Shown piece after piece: positions 1 to 5,752 of a stretch of 8,560 bases of DNA; positions within the stretch are counted from its first letter, which is position 1; the number at the start of each line of letters is the position of its first letter. The notes beneath the pieces are model-generated. The model had not been told where the DNA came from and did not search any database. It saw only the letters and a program-made list of their open reading frames with translations. Source of the DNA: Haloarcula sp. (GTDB lineage: Archaea > Halobacteriota > Halobacteria > Halobacteriales > Haloarculaceae); NCBI GenBank assembly GCA_028275075.1, contig JAQCNK010000286.1, positions 1 through 8,560 on the forward strand, read 5' to 3'. The position numbers and the translations under genes were made by a program.

Positions 1-348
1 ATTGGCAATCCGGCTATATATGTCAGACATTACCCGCCAGAGTACAATTACTGGCAACTGTTCAGAGCTACCCACGTTCGACCACCCTGATCGGTCCCTC
101 CCTCAAGTGGTCAGTCTCTCCGGGGCTTTATCAACTCAGAACGCGACAGGCTGAAACTCGTGGTGAACCCATATCAGACCGGTGACAACGAGCGCTCTTA
201 ACTGTATGGCTCAGCAAGATGAGAATTATACGGGTCGACAGAAGCCCTGATAGATATTCGCCGGGGTCTGGCTCTATCAATCGTTCTGCCGATCCGTATA
301 CCACCCAGCCGGCATCGACCAGGGTGCTGGCCGGCGGTATCGGGCCGT
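1..348. other. Left-edge region without a recognisable gene
   Basis: I see no convincing coding region here. Minus-strand stop codons fall in all three frames, and the plus-strand reading frame entering from the right is the antisense of the Sec61-beta gene. The stretch is less GC-rich than the rest of the window. I looked for a tRNA acceptor/T-arm pattern and found none. It may hold decayed sequence or the 3' region of a gene beyond the left edge. Confidence 0.5.
308..335 (-). terminator. Weak stem-loop downstream of Sec61-beta
   Basis: GCCGG at 308-312 pairs with CCGGC at 331-335, and CCAG at 319-322 pairs with CTGG at 327-330, with a six-base bulge between the two stems. It starts just beyond the Sec61-beta stop codon. 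No T-run follows on the minus strand, so a terminator role is only a possibility. Confidence 0.2.
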
Positions 349-504
349 TTAGATCAGCGTGTTCAGCACGAGGACGAGTACGCCGAAGAGAGCGCCGAAG
401 GCGACGATGGTTCGCGGGTCGATGCGGATCATGTTCTGGTCTTCGGCGTCGAAATACCGGACGAGGCCGGCACTGGACATCAGTCCGCCGCTATCACTAC
501 TCAT
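349..504 (-). CDS. secG: Preprotein translocase subunit Sec61-beta (SecG family)
   Basis: This 51-residue gene is the small, non-essential-type beta subunit of the archaeal SecYE-beta channel, which moves or inserts nascent proteins at the cytoplasmic membrane. The N-terminal half is soluble and carries the family-typical stretch [13 protein letters not shown] (residues 10-22). The IRIDP motif follows at 26-30, leading into one C-terminal membrane helix (about residues 33-49, rich in Val, Leu, Phe and Gly). The size matches archaeal Sec61-beta. The ATG at 504 is chosen because the whole family-typical N-terminus follows it and a TATA-like box lies 27 bases upstream. It is divergent from the thioredoxin gene. 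Haloarchaeal homologues begin with a similar Ser/Gly-rich tail, from memory. Confidence 0.9.
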   Translation of the reverse strand: MSSDSGGLMSSAGLVRYFDAEDQNMIRIDPRTIVAFGALFGVLVLVLNTLI

Positions 505-528
505 ACTCGTCTTTCATCATCCACTCGG

Positions 529-534
529 AGTAAG
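529..534 (-). promoter_or_regulatory. TATA-like box for Sec61-beta
   Basis: CTTACT on the minus strand is preceded by a purine-rich BRE-like GAAAGG. Its centre lies about 27 bases before the ATG, which fits a leaderless transcript. The match is modest. Confidence 0.35.
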
Positions 535-572
535 CCTTTCGGGTTCGTTCCCATCGCAAGTGTATGGACAAT

Positions 573-578
573 CCTTAT
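573..578 (+). promoter_or_regulatory. TATA-like box for thioredoxin
   Basis: CTTATC is centred about 33 bases before the ATG at 609, so transcription would start near 602 and leave a very short leader. A second T-rich match (TTTAGG, 591-596) is too close to the start codon. It lies in the short divergent region shared with Sec61-beta. Confidence 0.35.
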
Positions 579-608
579 CTGACCTCACAGTTTAGGCTGA
601 AGAGAACA

Positions 609-875
609 ATGCCTGTCACGCTCAAAGACTTCTACGCGGATTGGTGTGGCCCCTGCAAGACACAGGACCCTATCCTCGAAGACTTAGAGGAAGAATGGAG
701 CGACGTCGAGTTCGAGAAAATCGATGTCGATGAAAAACAGGATGTGGCCAACGAGTACCAGGTACGCTCGCTCCCGACGTTGATCGTCGAGAACGACGAT
801 GGTATCGTCAAGCGCTTCGTCGGCGTCACGCAGGCTGATGACATCGAAGACGCGCTGACGCAGGCCACGGCGTAG
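609..875 (+). CDS. Thioredoxin family protein, CGPC active site
   Basis: This 88-residue single-domain thioredoxin would act as a cytoplasmic disulfide reductase, kept reduced by a thioredoxin reductase that is not in the window. The active site is W12-C13-G14-P15-C16, and the cis-proline loop is S54-L55-P56-T57. The central strand reads EFEKIDVDE (about residues 34-42), as is typical of the fold. At 88 residues it is shorter than bacterial thioredoxin (about 105-110) because the first strand and helix are missing or reduced, as in compact archaeal thioredoxins. The frame remains open upstream to an ATG at 564. I choose 609 because the domain starts at once (PVTLKDFYADW) and the upstream residues do not look haloarchaeal. 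It converges on the J-domain ferredoxin gene, so both genes flank one short 3' intergenic gap. Confidence 0.9.
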   Translation: MPVTLKDFYADWCGPCKTQDPILEDLEEEWSDVEFEKIDVDEKQDVANEYQVRSLPTLIVENDDGIVKRFVGVTQADDIEDALTQATA

Positions 876-946
876 AGTCGCCGCATTTCTCGGGCCGCTC
901 ATCCAGCCAGCGATAGCTCGGTCCGCTGTCCGGTGCCAGCCCGTGG

Positions 947-1633
947 TCAGTCTGTCGACGAGGACGCCTCGAACCGACTCGCCGGGAGCAAAAGGTCCTG
1001 TACCGCGGGCAGGTTCTTCACGTTGTAGACGATTTTCGCGTCGGTCTCCGGAGCGACGATACATGAGAGACGAATCCCGCGGTCGTGCAGTTCCGTTGGG
1101 AGGATATGGCTCGACGGCGAGGGCATCTTACCCTCGACGACCGCGACGGCGCAGTTCGTACAGGCGCCGCCCCGGCAGGCAAACGGCCAGGCATACCCCT
1201 GGCGCTCGGCGGCCTCCAGCAGCGACTCGCTGTCCCGGACGTAGAACTCACCGTACGCCTCCGGCGCCAGGTCGCTGTCAGCCGCCTTCTCGAACAGGTC
1301 GTCGTCGGTCAGCTCCCAGAGCTTGTCCGACATCACTTCGTAGTTCAGATACTCGACTTTGACCCCCGCCGGCTCCGTCGATGTCTCAGCAGTAGCCGGC
1401 TCGTCGGCGGTCTCCGTGGGCTGTTCGGCCACATCACTCTCGGGGACCTCGTCGCCGGGCTCCCAGCCGTTCTCGATGCGCTCGAAGGCTGTCTTGACAG
1501 CGAGGAACGTCTCTGTCGAGCCGCCCTGGTCCGGATGCGTCTCCTTGACGCGCTCCCGGTAGGCATCGACTATCTCGGCCTCCTCGGCGTCCGGACCGAC
1601 GCCGAGTATTTCGTATGGGGACGCCACACCCAT
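947..1633 (-). CDS. J-domain / [2Fe-2S] ferredoxin fusion protein
   Basis: This 228-residue two-domain protein has a short DnaJ-like J-domain at residues 5-57 (SPYEILGV, then H33-P34-D35 with the following QGGS). The HPD motif is the part known to stimulate Hsp70 ATPase. An acidic, Glu/Thr/Pro-rich linker follows (about 58-90). From VEYLNYE (93-99) to the C-terminus it is a plant-type ferredoxin of the halophilic class, including the acidic DDDLFEKAADSDL insertion (110-122). Cluster ligands are C153, C158, C161 and C191 (CX4CX2C...C). The start at 1633 places the J-domain at the N-terminus; the frame stays open to an ATG at 1699, but that extension is basic and unlike the protein. It would carry electrons in the cytoplasm. 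Its Hsp70 partner and physiological role are unknown to me. It lies convergent with thioredoxin. Confidence 0.9.
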   Translation of the reverse strand: MGVASPYEILGVGPDAEEAEIVDAYRERVKETHPDQGGSTETFLAVKTAFERIENGWEPGDEVPESDVAEQPTETADEPATAETSTEPAGVKVEYLNYEVMSDKLWELTDDDLFEKAADSDLAPEAYGEFYVRDSESLLEAAERQGYAWPFACRGGACTNCAVAVVEGKMPSPSSHILPTELHDRGIRLSCIVAPETDAKIVYNVKNLPAVQDLLLPASRFEASSSTD

Positions 1634-1662
1634 TTGTAGGACTCTGCGGTCAAAAACGGTGT

Positions 1663-1681
1663 GCAATCCACGTGGAATTGC
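1663..1681. promoter_or_regulatory. Imperfect palindrome with CCACGTGG core upstream of the J-domain ferredoxin
   Basis: GCAAT-CCAC pairs with GTGG-AATTGC, with one unpaired T. The inner CCACGTGG (1668-1675) is a perfect 8-base palindrome. It sits 30-48 bases before the ferredoxin start, where the BRE/TATA region would be. This position suits a regulator operator. No regulator is identified. Confidence 0.4.
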
Positions 1682-1705
1682 GGCTCGGAAATTTCGCAAT
1701 CGCTA

Positions 1706-1815
1706 CAGAGCCTGTCCGAAAAACAATTTTCGCGCCGATTTCACGACCTTAGAAGCCGCTATAGACTTTATTAAACAGATTTTCCGGCAAAATAGACTTT
1801 TTTCGGACAGGCTCT
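1706..1815. mobile_element. MITE-like element with 17-bp terminal inverted repeats
   Basis: AGAGCCTGTCCGAAAAA at 1707-1723 is repeated exactly in reverse complement at 1799-1815. The element is only about 110 bp, clearly more AT-rich than its flanks, and has no coding capacity. If the left end includes C1706, the element is bounded on both sides by TA (1704-1705 and 1816-1817), a possible 2-bp target duplication. Inside are a hairpin (CGAAAA 1717-1722 with TTTTCG 1727-1732) and a direct repeat ATAGACTTT (1761-1769 and 1792-1800). A GAGCCTGTC end recalls IS5-family insertion sequences, but that is from memory. It lies between the end of the F420:NADP reductase and the ferredoxin promoter. The family assignment is uncertain; the repeat structure is seen directly. 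Confidence 0.65.
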
Positions 1816-1847
1816 TAGCAGCCCGGAAAACACTCCACCGTAATTGC

Positions 1848-2513
1848 CTAGCGGAACTGCACGCCTAAGTCGTGCAGCCCGTCGTTGTGGCGGGCGACGT
1901 TGATCAGCAGGGGAGTCAGCCCCTCTATCTCGGCCGCGTTAGCGAGCGGGCCGCCGTCCAGCGCACGGAGGCCACTGATTCCTTCGGCAAGTTCCGACAC
2001 TGTGGCCTTTGCGTCCTTGTCGTCGCCGACGACGATAGTGTCCCAGTCGAGTTCGGCCGCTAAGTCAGCCAGGCGGCCGGCCGCGAGGTTGTGGAAGGCC
2101 CCGACGATTGGGGTCCCCTCCGGGGCGGCCTTGGCGGCCAGCTCGGTGACGCTACCGACACCGGGCCGGTTGTAGTGGAAGCCGTCCTCGTCGTGTTTCA
2201 TCCCGACAGCAGGGGAGACGAGGATGGCGTCGCCGAGTTCGTCGGCGACAGCCTCGACGGTGTCCGTGAGGTGATATGCCGGCACGGCCATGATGACCAC
2301 GTCGGCCTGCGCGGTGGCCGCAACGTTTGTCAGCCCGACAATATCGACCTCGCGGCCGCGGCTCTCGAGTTGGGCCTCGTACTCCTCGGCGGCCGCCGCC
2401 GCTTTGTCGGACTCTCGCGAGCCAACAATGACTGTGTGGTTGGTGTCATCCGCCCAGCGCAGACTGAGCCCTTCGCCGATATCGCCGGTGCCGCCGAGTA
2501 TCGCGATGTCCAT
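1848..2513 (-). CDS. npdG: NADPH-dependent F420 reductase (F420H2:NADP oxidoreductase)
   Basis: This 221-residue cytoplasmic enzyme transfers hydride between reduced coenzyme F420 and NADP, linking the two cofactor pools. The N-terminal Rossmann motif is GGTGDIGEGL (7-16). GSR (31-33) probably binds the NADP 2'-phosphate. VPAYHL (78-83) and GAFHNLAA (138-145) match family motifs for the cofactor site. The C-terminal block LRALDGGPLANA (182-193) followed by EGLTPLLIN (197-205) is diagnostic of the family. The length is normal. The start at 2513 is chosen because the Rossmann strand MDIAILGG begins there and a TATA-like box lies 27 bases upstream, fitting a leaderless mRNA. It follows the HAD gene on the same strand but has its own promoter. 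Its 3' end is 33 bases from the MITE-like element. Confidence 0.92.
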   Translation of the reverse strand: MDIAILGGTGDIGEGLSLRWADDTNHTVIVGSRESDKAAAAAEEYEAQLESRGREVDIVGLTNVAATAQADVVIMAVPAYHLTDTVEAVADELGDAILVSPAVGMKHDEDGFHYNRPGVGSVTELAAKAAPEGTPIVGAFHNLAAGRLADLAAELDWDTIVVGDDKDAKATVSELAEGISGLRALDGGPLANAAEIEGLTPLLINVARHNDGLHDLGVQFR

Positions 2514-2536
2514 ATTCTGGAGTAGGGCGAACCGCG

Positions 2537-2542
2537 AATAAG
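2537..2542 (-). promoter_or_regulatory. TATA box for the F420:NADP reductase gene
   Basis: CTTATT on the minus strand, centred about 26-27 bases before the ATG, implies a leaderless transcript. It lies between the HAD gene stop (2587) and the start codon, so the reductase can be transcribed independently. Confidence 0.6.
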
Positions 2543-2586
2543 CGTTGTGCGACCGGATGTGCTTGCCTTGGCCATATGGTGGCAAC

Positions 2587-3450
2587 TCACTCCAGTAACT
2601 CTGTCAGATCCTCGACGCTCTCGATGACGGCGCTCGCGCCGTTTTCAGCGTAGGTCGCCCGGCCGTCGTCGCCGGTGAGGCCCCCAGTGAGGACGCCGAC
2701 GCCGTAGTACACCCGGTCGTCGTCCTCGCCGTCGGCGTTAATCGCGGTCTGGATATCGTCCAGCGTGTCGCCGGCGAACGCCACTCGCTGGGCGTCAAAG
2801 CGCTCGGCCAGCGTCATCAGTGCGTGGGGGTGGGGTTTTCCCCGTTCCCAGTCGTCCATGGTGAAGCGGTGCTCGGCGGGAACGGAAAGCCCGACGCGGT
2901 CCATCGCGATATCGGCCTCTGCGGCGGGGCGGCCGGTGACGACACCAACTGCGTAGCGCTCCTGGAGCGTCGCAAGCGTCGCCTCGCTGACCAGTTTTGG
3001 CTCGTCGTTGATGTAGCCCGGGGCGTCGAAACGGGGCTCGCCACGCTCTATCTCACGGTATAGCTCGCTGCCCAGATACAGCGTCTGGAACACCTCGCGC
3101 AGGCGTTCGGGCTCCCATGCCGCGACGACCTCGTCTGCCTCGCTCGCCGTGAGTCGCTCCCGGACGACGGCCGTTGCTGCGTCGAGACCGCCGCCGTGGT
3201 CGGCGATAGCGTCGGTAAACTCTGCCACATCCACGTCGGTCTCGCGGGCCATCAGCACGAACAACGCCGCCGCGTCGGTAAGTTCCCAGTCGTTGTTGAA
3301 CCCGCTCGCGTTCTTGAACGGCTGGATGTCAGCTTTCGCGATGGTCTCGCCGTACACCTGTTCGACGGACTCGACGATGGCTCGGCGGTAGGAGTCGGCC
3401 ACGTCAACCAGCACCCCGTCGATGTCCAGCACGACAGCGTCGACTTGCAT
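2587..3450 (-). CDS. HAD-superfamily hydrolase (phosphatase-like, subfamily IA)
   Basis: This 287-residue haloacid-dehalogenase-type hydrolase probably removes phosphate from a small metabolite; its substrate is unknown. All four HAD motifs are visible. Motif I is LDIDGVLVD, with nucleophile D9 and acid/base D11. Motif II is T172 in VVTGRP. Motif III is K205 in GKPHP. Motif IV is GDTLDD (227-232) with metal-binding aspartates. A long helical cap (about residues 15-150) sits between motifs I and II, as in subfamily IA, and it resembles the group called TIGR01548 from memory. The protein is longer than phosphoglycolate phosphatases (about 220-230) because of this cap. The start at 3450 follows a strong Shine-Dalgarno site; an in-frame ATG further upstream (3708) would add 86 non-conserved residues. 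It is divergent from the archaemetzincin gene. Confidence 0.88.
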   Translation of the reverse strand: MQVDAVVLDIDGVLVDVADSYRRAIVESVEQVYGETIAKADIQPFKNASGFNNDWELTDAAALFVLMARETDVDVAEFTDAIADHGGGLDAATAVVRERLTASEADEVVAAWEPERLREVFQTLYLGSELYREIERGEPRFDAPGYINDEPKLVSEATLATLQERYAVGVVTGRPAAEADIAMDRVGLSVPAEHRFTMDDWERGKPHPHALMTLAERFDAQRVAFAGDTLDDIQTAINADGEDDDRVYYGVGVLTGGLTGDDGRATYAENGASAVIESVEDLTELLE

Positions 3451-3456
3451 ACTCGG

Positions 3457-3462
3457 ACCTCC
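3457..3462 (-). promoter_or_regulatory. Strong Shine-Dalgarno site of the HAD gene
   Basis: GGAGGT on the minus strand ends six bases before the ATG at 3450. It fixes the start codon and shows that this transcript has a leader, unlike several leaderless genes nearby. Confidence 0.7.
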
Positions 3463-3525
3463 GCGCGCTGATTCAAGCCGCTTGCTATCTCGGCTGTATT
3501 TCCGGGGCTGACTACAATGACCGAA

Positions 3526-3562
3526 CCGGCCGCCGAAAGCCGTTTCAGAGGGCGGTTTCCGG
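3526..3562. repeat. Inverted repeat in the HAD/archaemetzincin divergent region
   Basis: CCGGCCGCC at 3526-3534 pairs with GGCGGTTTCCGG at 3551-3562, with a three-base bulge in the right arm and a 16-base loop. It lies upstream of both divergent genes and 16 bases before the archaemetzincin TATA box. It could be an operator or a chance GC-rich pairing. Confidence 0.25.
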
Positions 3563-3577
3563 ATCAGCCACGGCGGG

Positions 3578-3586
3578 ATATTTATG
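3578..3586 (+). promoter_or_regulatory. TATA box for the archaemetzincin gene
   Basis: ATATTTATG is a good archaeal TATA match. Its centre is about 28 bases before the ATG at 3611, which supports a leaderless or near-leaderless transcript and the chosen start. Confidence 0.6.
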
Positions 3587-3610
3587 ACACGCTGGCCGTT
3601 AGTAGGTGGC

Positions 3611-4132
3611 ATGCACGTCGACATCGTACCGGTTGGTGAGGTATCCAGCCTCGTCAAGCGCGAGGCTTCGGAGGGCCTCCGAGAGACATACGACTGCGAA
3701 GTCTCCATGCACGAACCCCAGTCGATCCCCGCCGGTGCGTATCACAGCGACCGCGACCAGTACCGTGCCGAGGAGTTCATCGACCTCGCCCAGCGGGTCG
3801 GCTTGGGCGAGAAGAATATCGCCATCACCCCGAAAGATCTGTTCTACCGCCGACGGAACTACGTCTTCGGGCTCGCCTATCTCAGCGGCTCCGGCAGCGT
3901 CATCTCGACCTACCGATTACAGACCTCGTCTGACGGCGGCTTCTCGAACCAGTCGGCCAGTGATATTTTTTCAGTTCGCGTGCGCACTGAGGTCGTTCAC
4001 GAGATCGGCCACACCCTCGGGCTGGAACACTGCGACAACGAACGGTGCGTGATGAACTTCTCGCCGACAGTGCGACAAGTCGATAAGAAAGAGCCCTCGC
4101 TGTGTGGCTCCTGCCAACGAAGCGTGCTCTAA
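3611..4132 (+). CDS. amzA: Archaemetzincin family zinc metalloprotease
   Basis: This 173-residue protein is a small metzincin-type peptidase found across archaea and in vertebrates as AMZ1/2; its physiological substrate in archaea is not known. The zinc site is H130-E131-I-G-H134-x5-H140, with E131 as catalytic base. It is followed directly by C141 and C146, then M148 of the Met-turn region. A C-terminal pair C165-G-S-C168 completes the family's four-cysteine structural zinc site. The N-terminus [11 protein letters not shown] is the typical first strand. The start at 3611 is preferred over the in-frame ATG at 3584, which overlaps the TATA box. No signal peptide is visible, so it should be cytoplasmic. 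It is divergent from the HAD gene, and 74 bases separate it from the next small gene. Confidence 0.93.
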   Translation: MHVDIVPVGEVSSLVKREASEGLRETYDCEVSMHEPQSIPAGAYHSDRDQYRAEEFIDLAQRVGLGEKNIAITPKDLFYRRRNYVFGLAYLSGSGSVISTYRLQTSSDGGFSNQSASDIFSVRVRTEVVHEIGHTLGLEHCDNERCVMNFSPTVRQVDKKEPSLCGSCQRSVL

Positions 4133-4152
4133 AACCGCCGGAGGGCAGGTTG

Positions 4153-4166
4153 CCTAACTTGTTAGG
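4153..4166. promoter_or_regulatory. Palindrome CCTAAC-TT-GTTAGG upstream of a small acidic gene
   Basis: Perfect six-base arms surround a two-base centre, with flanking GGTTGC repeated on both sides (4148-4153 and 4165-4170). It lies 41-54 bases before the start codon at 4207, a plausible operator position. It could also form a small hairpin at the 3' end of the archaemetzincin mRNA. Confidence 0.4.
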
Positions 4167-4206
4167 TTGCGAAGCTACAACCCTACGGGATATACGTTTA
4201 GTTGTA

Positions 4207-4422
4207 ATGAGCACGAGTCAGTCCAGCGACCGAATAGCAGAGCTCGGTGACATCTTCGTCGCAGTCACTGGCGACGAATCGGTCACCGAAACACAGTCGG
4301 GCGACTCCCCCGACCGGGAACTCCATCCCGACGAGGAGTTCGACCCCGAGGAGGTCGCAGACGGGCTCGACGATGCCGTCGCCGGTTCCGAAACCGGCGA
4401 TACGAGCGACCCCGCCGTGTAG
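4207..4422 (+). CDS. Small acidic protein of unknown function
   Basis: I do not recognise a named family for this 71-residue protein. The N-terminal third (SSDRIAELGDIFVAVTGDES, residues 6-25) looks like a short folded helix-strand unit. I recall similar haloarchaeal small proteins with a GDIFV-VTG core, but this is not verified. The rest is a very acidic, low-complexity tail (PDEEFDPEEVADGLDD, 41-56) that may be disordered. There are no cysteines, no membrane segment and no signal peptide. The ATG at 4207 is the only methionine that keeps the conserved-looking core without a basic, unrelated extension. It could be part of an archaemetzincin transcript or have its own promoter (TATACG at 4191-4196 lies too close for a leaderless start). 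Confidence 0.7.
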   Translation: MSTSQSSDRIAELGDIFVAVTGDESVTETQSGDSPDRELHPDEEFDPEEVADGLDDAVAGSETGDTSDPAV

Positions 4423-4484
4423 ACCGGCCCCTGTGCCGACGTGCGCGTGTTTTCTCCGTCCGACTGTCCAGCAGCCTTCGATTC

Positions 4485-4530
4485 GCTGGTATCATCACTG
4501 GCTGTCACTTGTTAACCAGCTACTTTTTTT
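4485..4530 (+). terminator. Stem plus T-run after the small acidic gene
   Basis: GCTGGT (4485-4490) pairs with ACCAGC (4515-4520) across a 24-base loop, followed by TAC and seven T residues (4524-4530). Archaeal termination is mainly T-run driven, so the T7 tract is the stronger sign. It would end transcription before the next small gene, though the same tract could act as that gene's T-rich promoter element. Confidence 0.4.
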
Positions 4531-4546
4531 CATGTGTACCCGAGTG

Positions 4547-4552
4547 GGAGGT
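4547..4552 (+). promoter_or_regulatory. Shine-Dalgarno site of the 65-residue gene
   Basis: GGAGGT ends four bases before the ATG at 4557. It decides this start over the upstream in-frame ATG at 4509. Confidence 0.65.
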
Positions 4553-4556
4553 GGTA

Positions 4557-4754
4557 ATGGCAGACGCGGCCGCTCTCCACGACTCTCTCCAATCCATCGC
4601 CGAACAGGGGTTCTACGATGCGCTCGACTACGAGGGAACCGGGACGGACCTCAGAAGTGAGTTTACCCTTCCCGACGACCGGGCAGTGTATGACCTGTTC
4701 GACCTGACCGACGACGAACGCGAGGTCGTAGAGGACTATCTTGATGTGTTCTGA
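4557..4754 (+). CDS. Small acidic protein of unknown function (65 residues)
   Basis: I do not recognise this protein. It is 65 residues long, acidic and lacks cysteine. The layout suggests an N-terminal helix (AALHDSLQSIAEQGFYDAL, 4-22), a short loop (DYEGTGTDLRSEFTLP) and a C-terminal helix (DDEREVVEDYLDVF, 52-65) with alternating hydrophobic residues. It has no membrane segment and no DNA-binding motif that I can see. The start is supported by a strong Shine-Dalgarno site. Codon choice is typical of the GC-rich neighbours, which argues for a real gene. It faces the VapC toxin gene tail to tail, with 64 bases between them, so it is not part of that operon. Confidence 0.7.
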   Translation: MADAAALHDSLQSIAEQGFYDALDYEGTGTDLRSEFTLPDDRAVYDLFDLTDDEREVVEDYLDVF

Positions 4755-4818
4755 TAAGCGCATCTCTCGGAATACCCGGAAAATCTGGTGAAATACACCC
4801 TGTTTCGAACGCGGCTGG

Positions 4819-5298
4819 TCATCCGTCGATGAGCGTCAGTTTCTCACGTTTCTCAGTCGGAATCGGGTTGGTGTATACCACGTTTTCCCCGTCACAGAGG
4901 TCGTCGAAGTCATCGTCAGTCGTGAGTAAATAATCAGCATCGTACTCCCGAGCAAGTGCAACGATGAACGAGTCATAGATATCGTGGTCGTTCTCCGCGC
5001 TGATTTCGTAGGCATCGAGTAGCGTCGCCTCAGTCGCGCCGACTATTCGAGCGGGACTGTGAATAAGGGACTGGACTGCATTTCGCGCGTCGACAGTATC
5101 TACACCGAACTTGTTCGTCATGAGGTACTGCGCACGGAACGGATAGTAATCGAACACGAACAAGACGTTTGGCCCGTCAAGTGCGTTCTGAATCCACGGG
5201 TAGACATCGGCATATGCCGGATGGTCGTCTGTGAGTCCGATTGCGAGCACGTTCACGTCCGTGAGGATCGTTACCTCAGTCGGCAGCGGCTCACTCAT
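4819..5298 (-). CDS. vapC: VapC-type PIN-domain toxin (putative RNase)
   Basis: This 159-residue PIN-domain protein is likely the endoribonuclease toxin of a type II toxin-antitoxin pair. The first strand carries D14 in LTDVNVL. The second half has DIYDSFIVALARE (106-118, with D106 and D109) followed by LLTTDDDF (124-131, with D128), the usual order of the PIN acidic centre. The glutamate normally found in the second helix is not obvious: by spacing to the YLMTNKFG segment (58-65), R55 takes its place, while D50 is nearby. This may alter activity, or my alignment may be off. Eleven bases separate it from the antitoxin stop, so the two are co-transcribed. The gene is visibly less GC-rich than its neighbours, which fits horizontal acquisition. 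Confidence 0.82.
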   Translation of the reverse strand: MSEPLPTEVTILTDVNVLAIGLTDDHPAYADVYPWIQNALDGPNVLFVFDYYPFRAQYLMTNKFGVDTVDARNAVQSLIHSPARIVGATEATLLDAYEISAENDHDIYDSFIVALAREYDADYLLTTDDDFDDLCDGENVVYTNPIPTEKREKLTLIDG

Positions 5299-5309
5299 TG
5301 TCGGGGATC

Positions 5310-5579
5310 CTACTCGTCCATCGGCCCGAACAACGCCTCTCCGGCATCGGTCGGTGTCGTATTCTTCCAGTCGTCTCGACCCGCTGTTGCCGTCTCTAGT
5401 TTCGAGCTCGGCTTGGGATTGAGCTCGAGCACAGATCCGACGAGCGTCGCCGGAATCTCGTCGTTCGACTCGATTCCTAACCGCTCTCGAACCTTCTTTG
5501 GGAGAGTGACTCGCCCCCTATCGTCCACTCTGAGTGTGAGTTCCTCCCCATTGTCCGCATCGAACGACGATTCTCCCAT
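5310..5579 (-). CDS. vapB: VapB-type antitoxin, AbrB/SpoVT fold
   Basis: This 89-residue protein has an AbrB-like swapped-hairpin DNA-binding domain at about residues 13-54 (LTLRVDDRGRVTLPKKVRERLGI region, then a DEIPATLVGSVLEL strand pair). The D-RGRVTLPK motif is diagnostic. The C-terminal 35 residues are acidic and probably bind the PIN toxin encoded directly downstream. Such antitoxins bind as dimers to their own promoter and repress the operon, alone and with toxin; autoregulation here is inferred from the family. The start at 5579 is chosen because a TATA box at 5613-5620 would place transcription start near 5590, excluding upstream start codons. The pair sits alone between tail ends of unrelated genes. 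Confidence 0.87.
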   Translation of the reverse strand: MGESSFDADNGEELTLRVDDRGRVTLPKKVRERLGIESNDEIPATLVGSVLELNPKPSSKLETATAGRDDWKNTTPTDAGEALFGPMDE

Positions 5580-5612
5580 TTTCGCATCACTATTTCCCAC
5601 TACTATTCTTAC

Positions 5613-5620
5613 ATATAAAA
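5613..5620 (-). promoter_or_regulatory. TATA box of the vapBC operon
   Basis: TTTTATAT on the minus strand is the best TATA match in the window. It is centred about 37 bases before the antitoxin ATG, giving a leader of roughly 10 bases. It serves both genes. Confidence 0.65.
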
Positions 5621-5702
5621 CGGTTGTGCTGCCCGCTGTCACTCCGACGCAATAGCCGGTTGATTACCGTGTCTGAAAAGTCGGAATATGGAACTATGGA
5701 CT

Positions 5703-5752
5703 CGCCGGGGTTTCGCCACGCTGCGCTCGCCGTATGCTCGACGACCCCGCCG
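5703..5752 (-). other. 3' region after ABCE1 with possible long hairpin
   Basis: GGGGT at 5707-5711 can pair with ACCCC around 5742-5746, enclosing a GC-rich loop that includes GCTGCGCTCGCC, a type of sequence common between haloarchaeal genes in my experience. There is no T-run, so it is not a clear terminator. Pairing positions are approximate. Confidence 0.2.

Noticed and set aside
71..90. GTTCGAC resembling a tRNA T-loop
   Set aside because: No matching T-stem, anticodon arm or acceptor stem is found around it.
219..533. 104-residue Arg/Ser-rich reading frame on the plus strand
   Set aside because: It is antisense to the Sec61-beta gene and has a basic composition unlike haloarchaeal proteins.
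1085..1639. 184-residue plus-strand frame across the ferredoxin gene
   Set aside because: It is antisense to the clearly identified J-domain ferredoxin.
3518..3640. Possible 40-residue plus-strand ORF before archaemetzincin ([10 protein letters not shown]...)
   Set aside because: It overlaps the archaemetzincin TATA box and start in another frame and becomes basic. There is no sign of translation.
3451..3708. 86-residue N-terminal extension of the HAD protein
   Set aside because: The HAD motif I begins right after the ATG at 3450, which has a strong Shine-Dalgarno site. The extension overlaps the archaemetzincin promoter and gene start.
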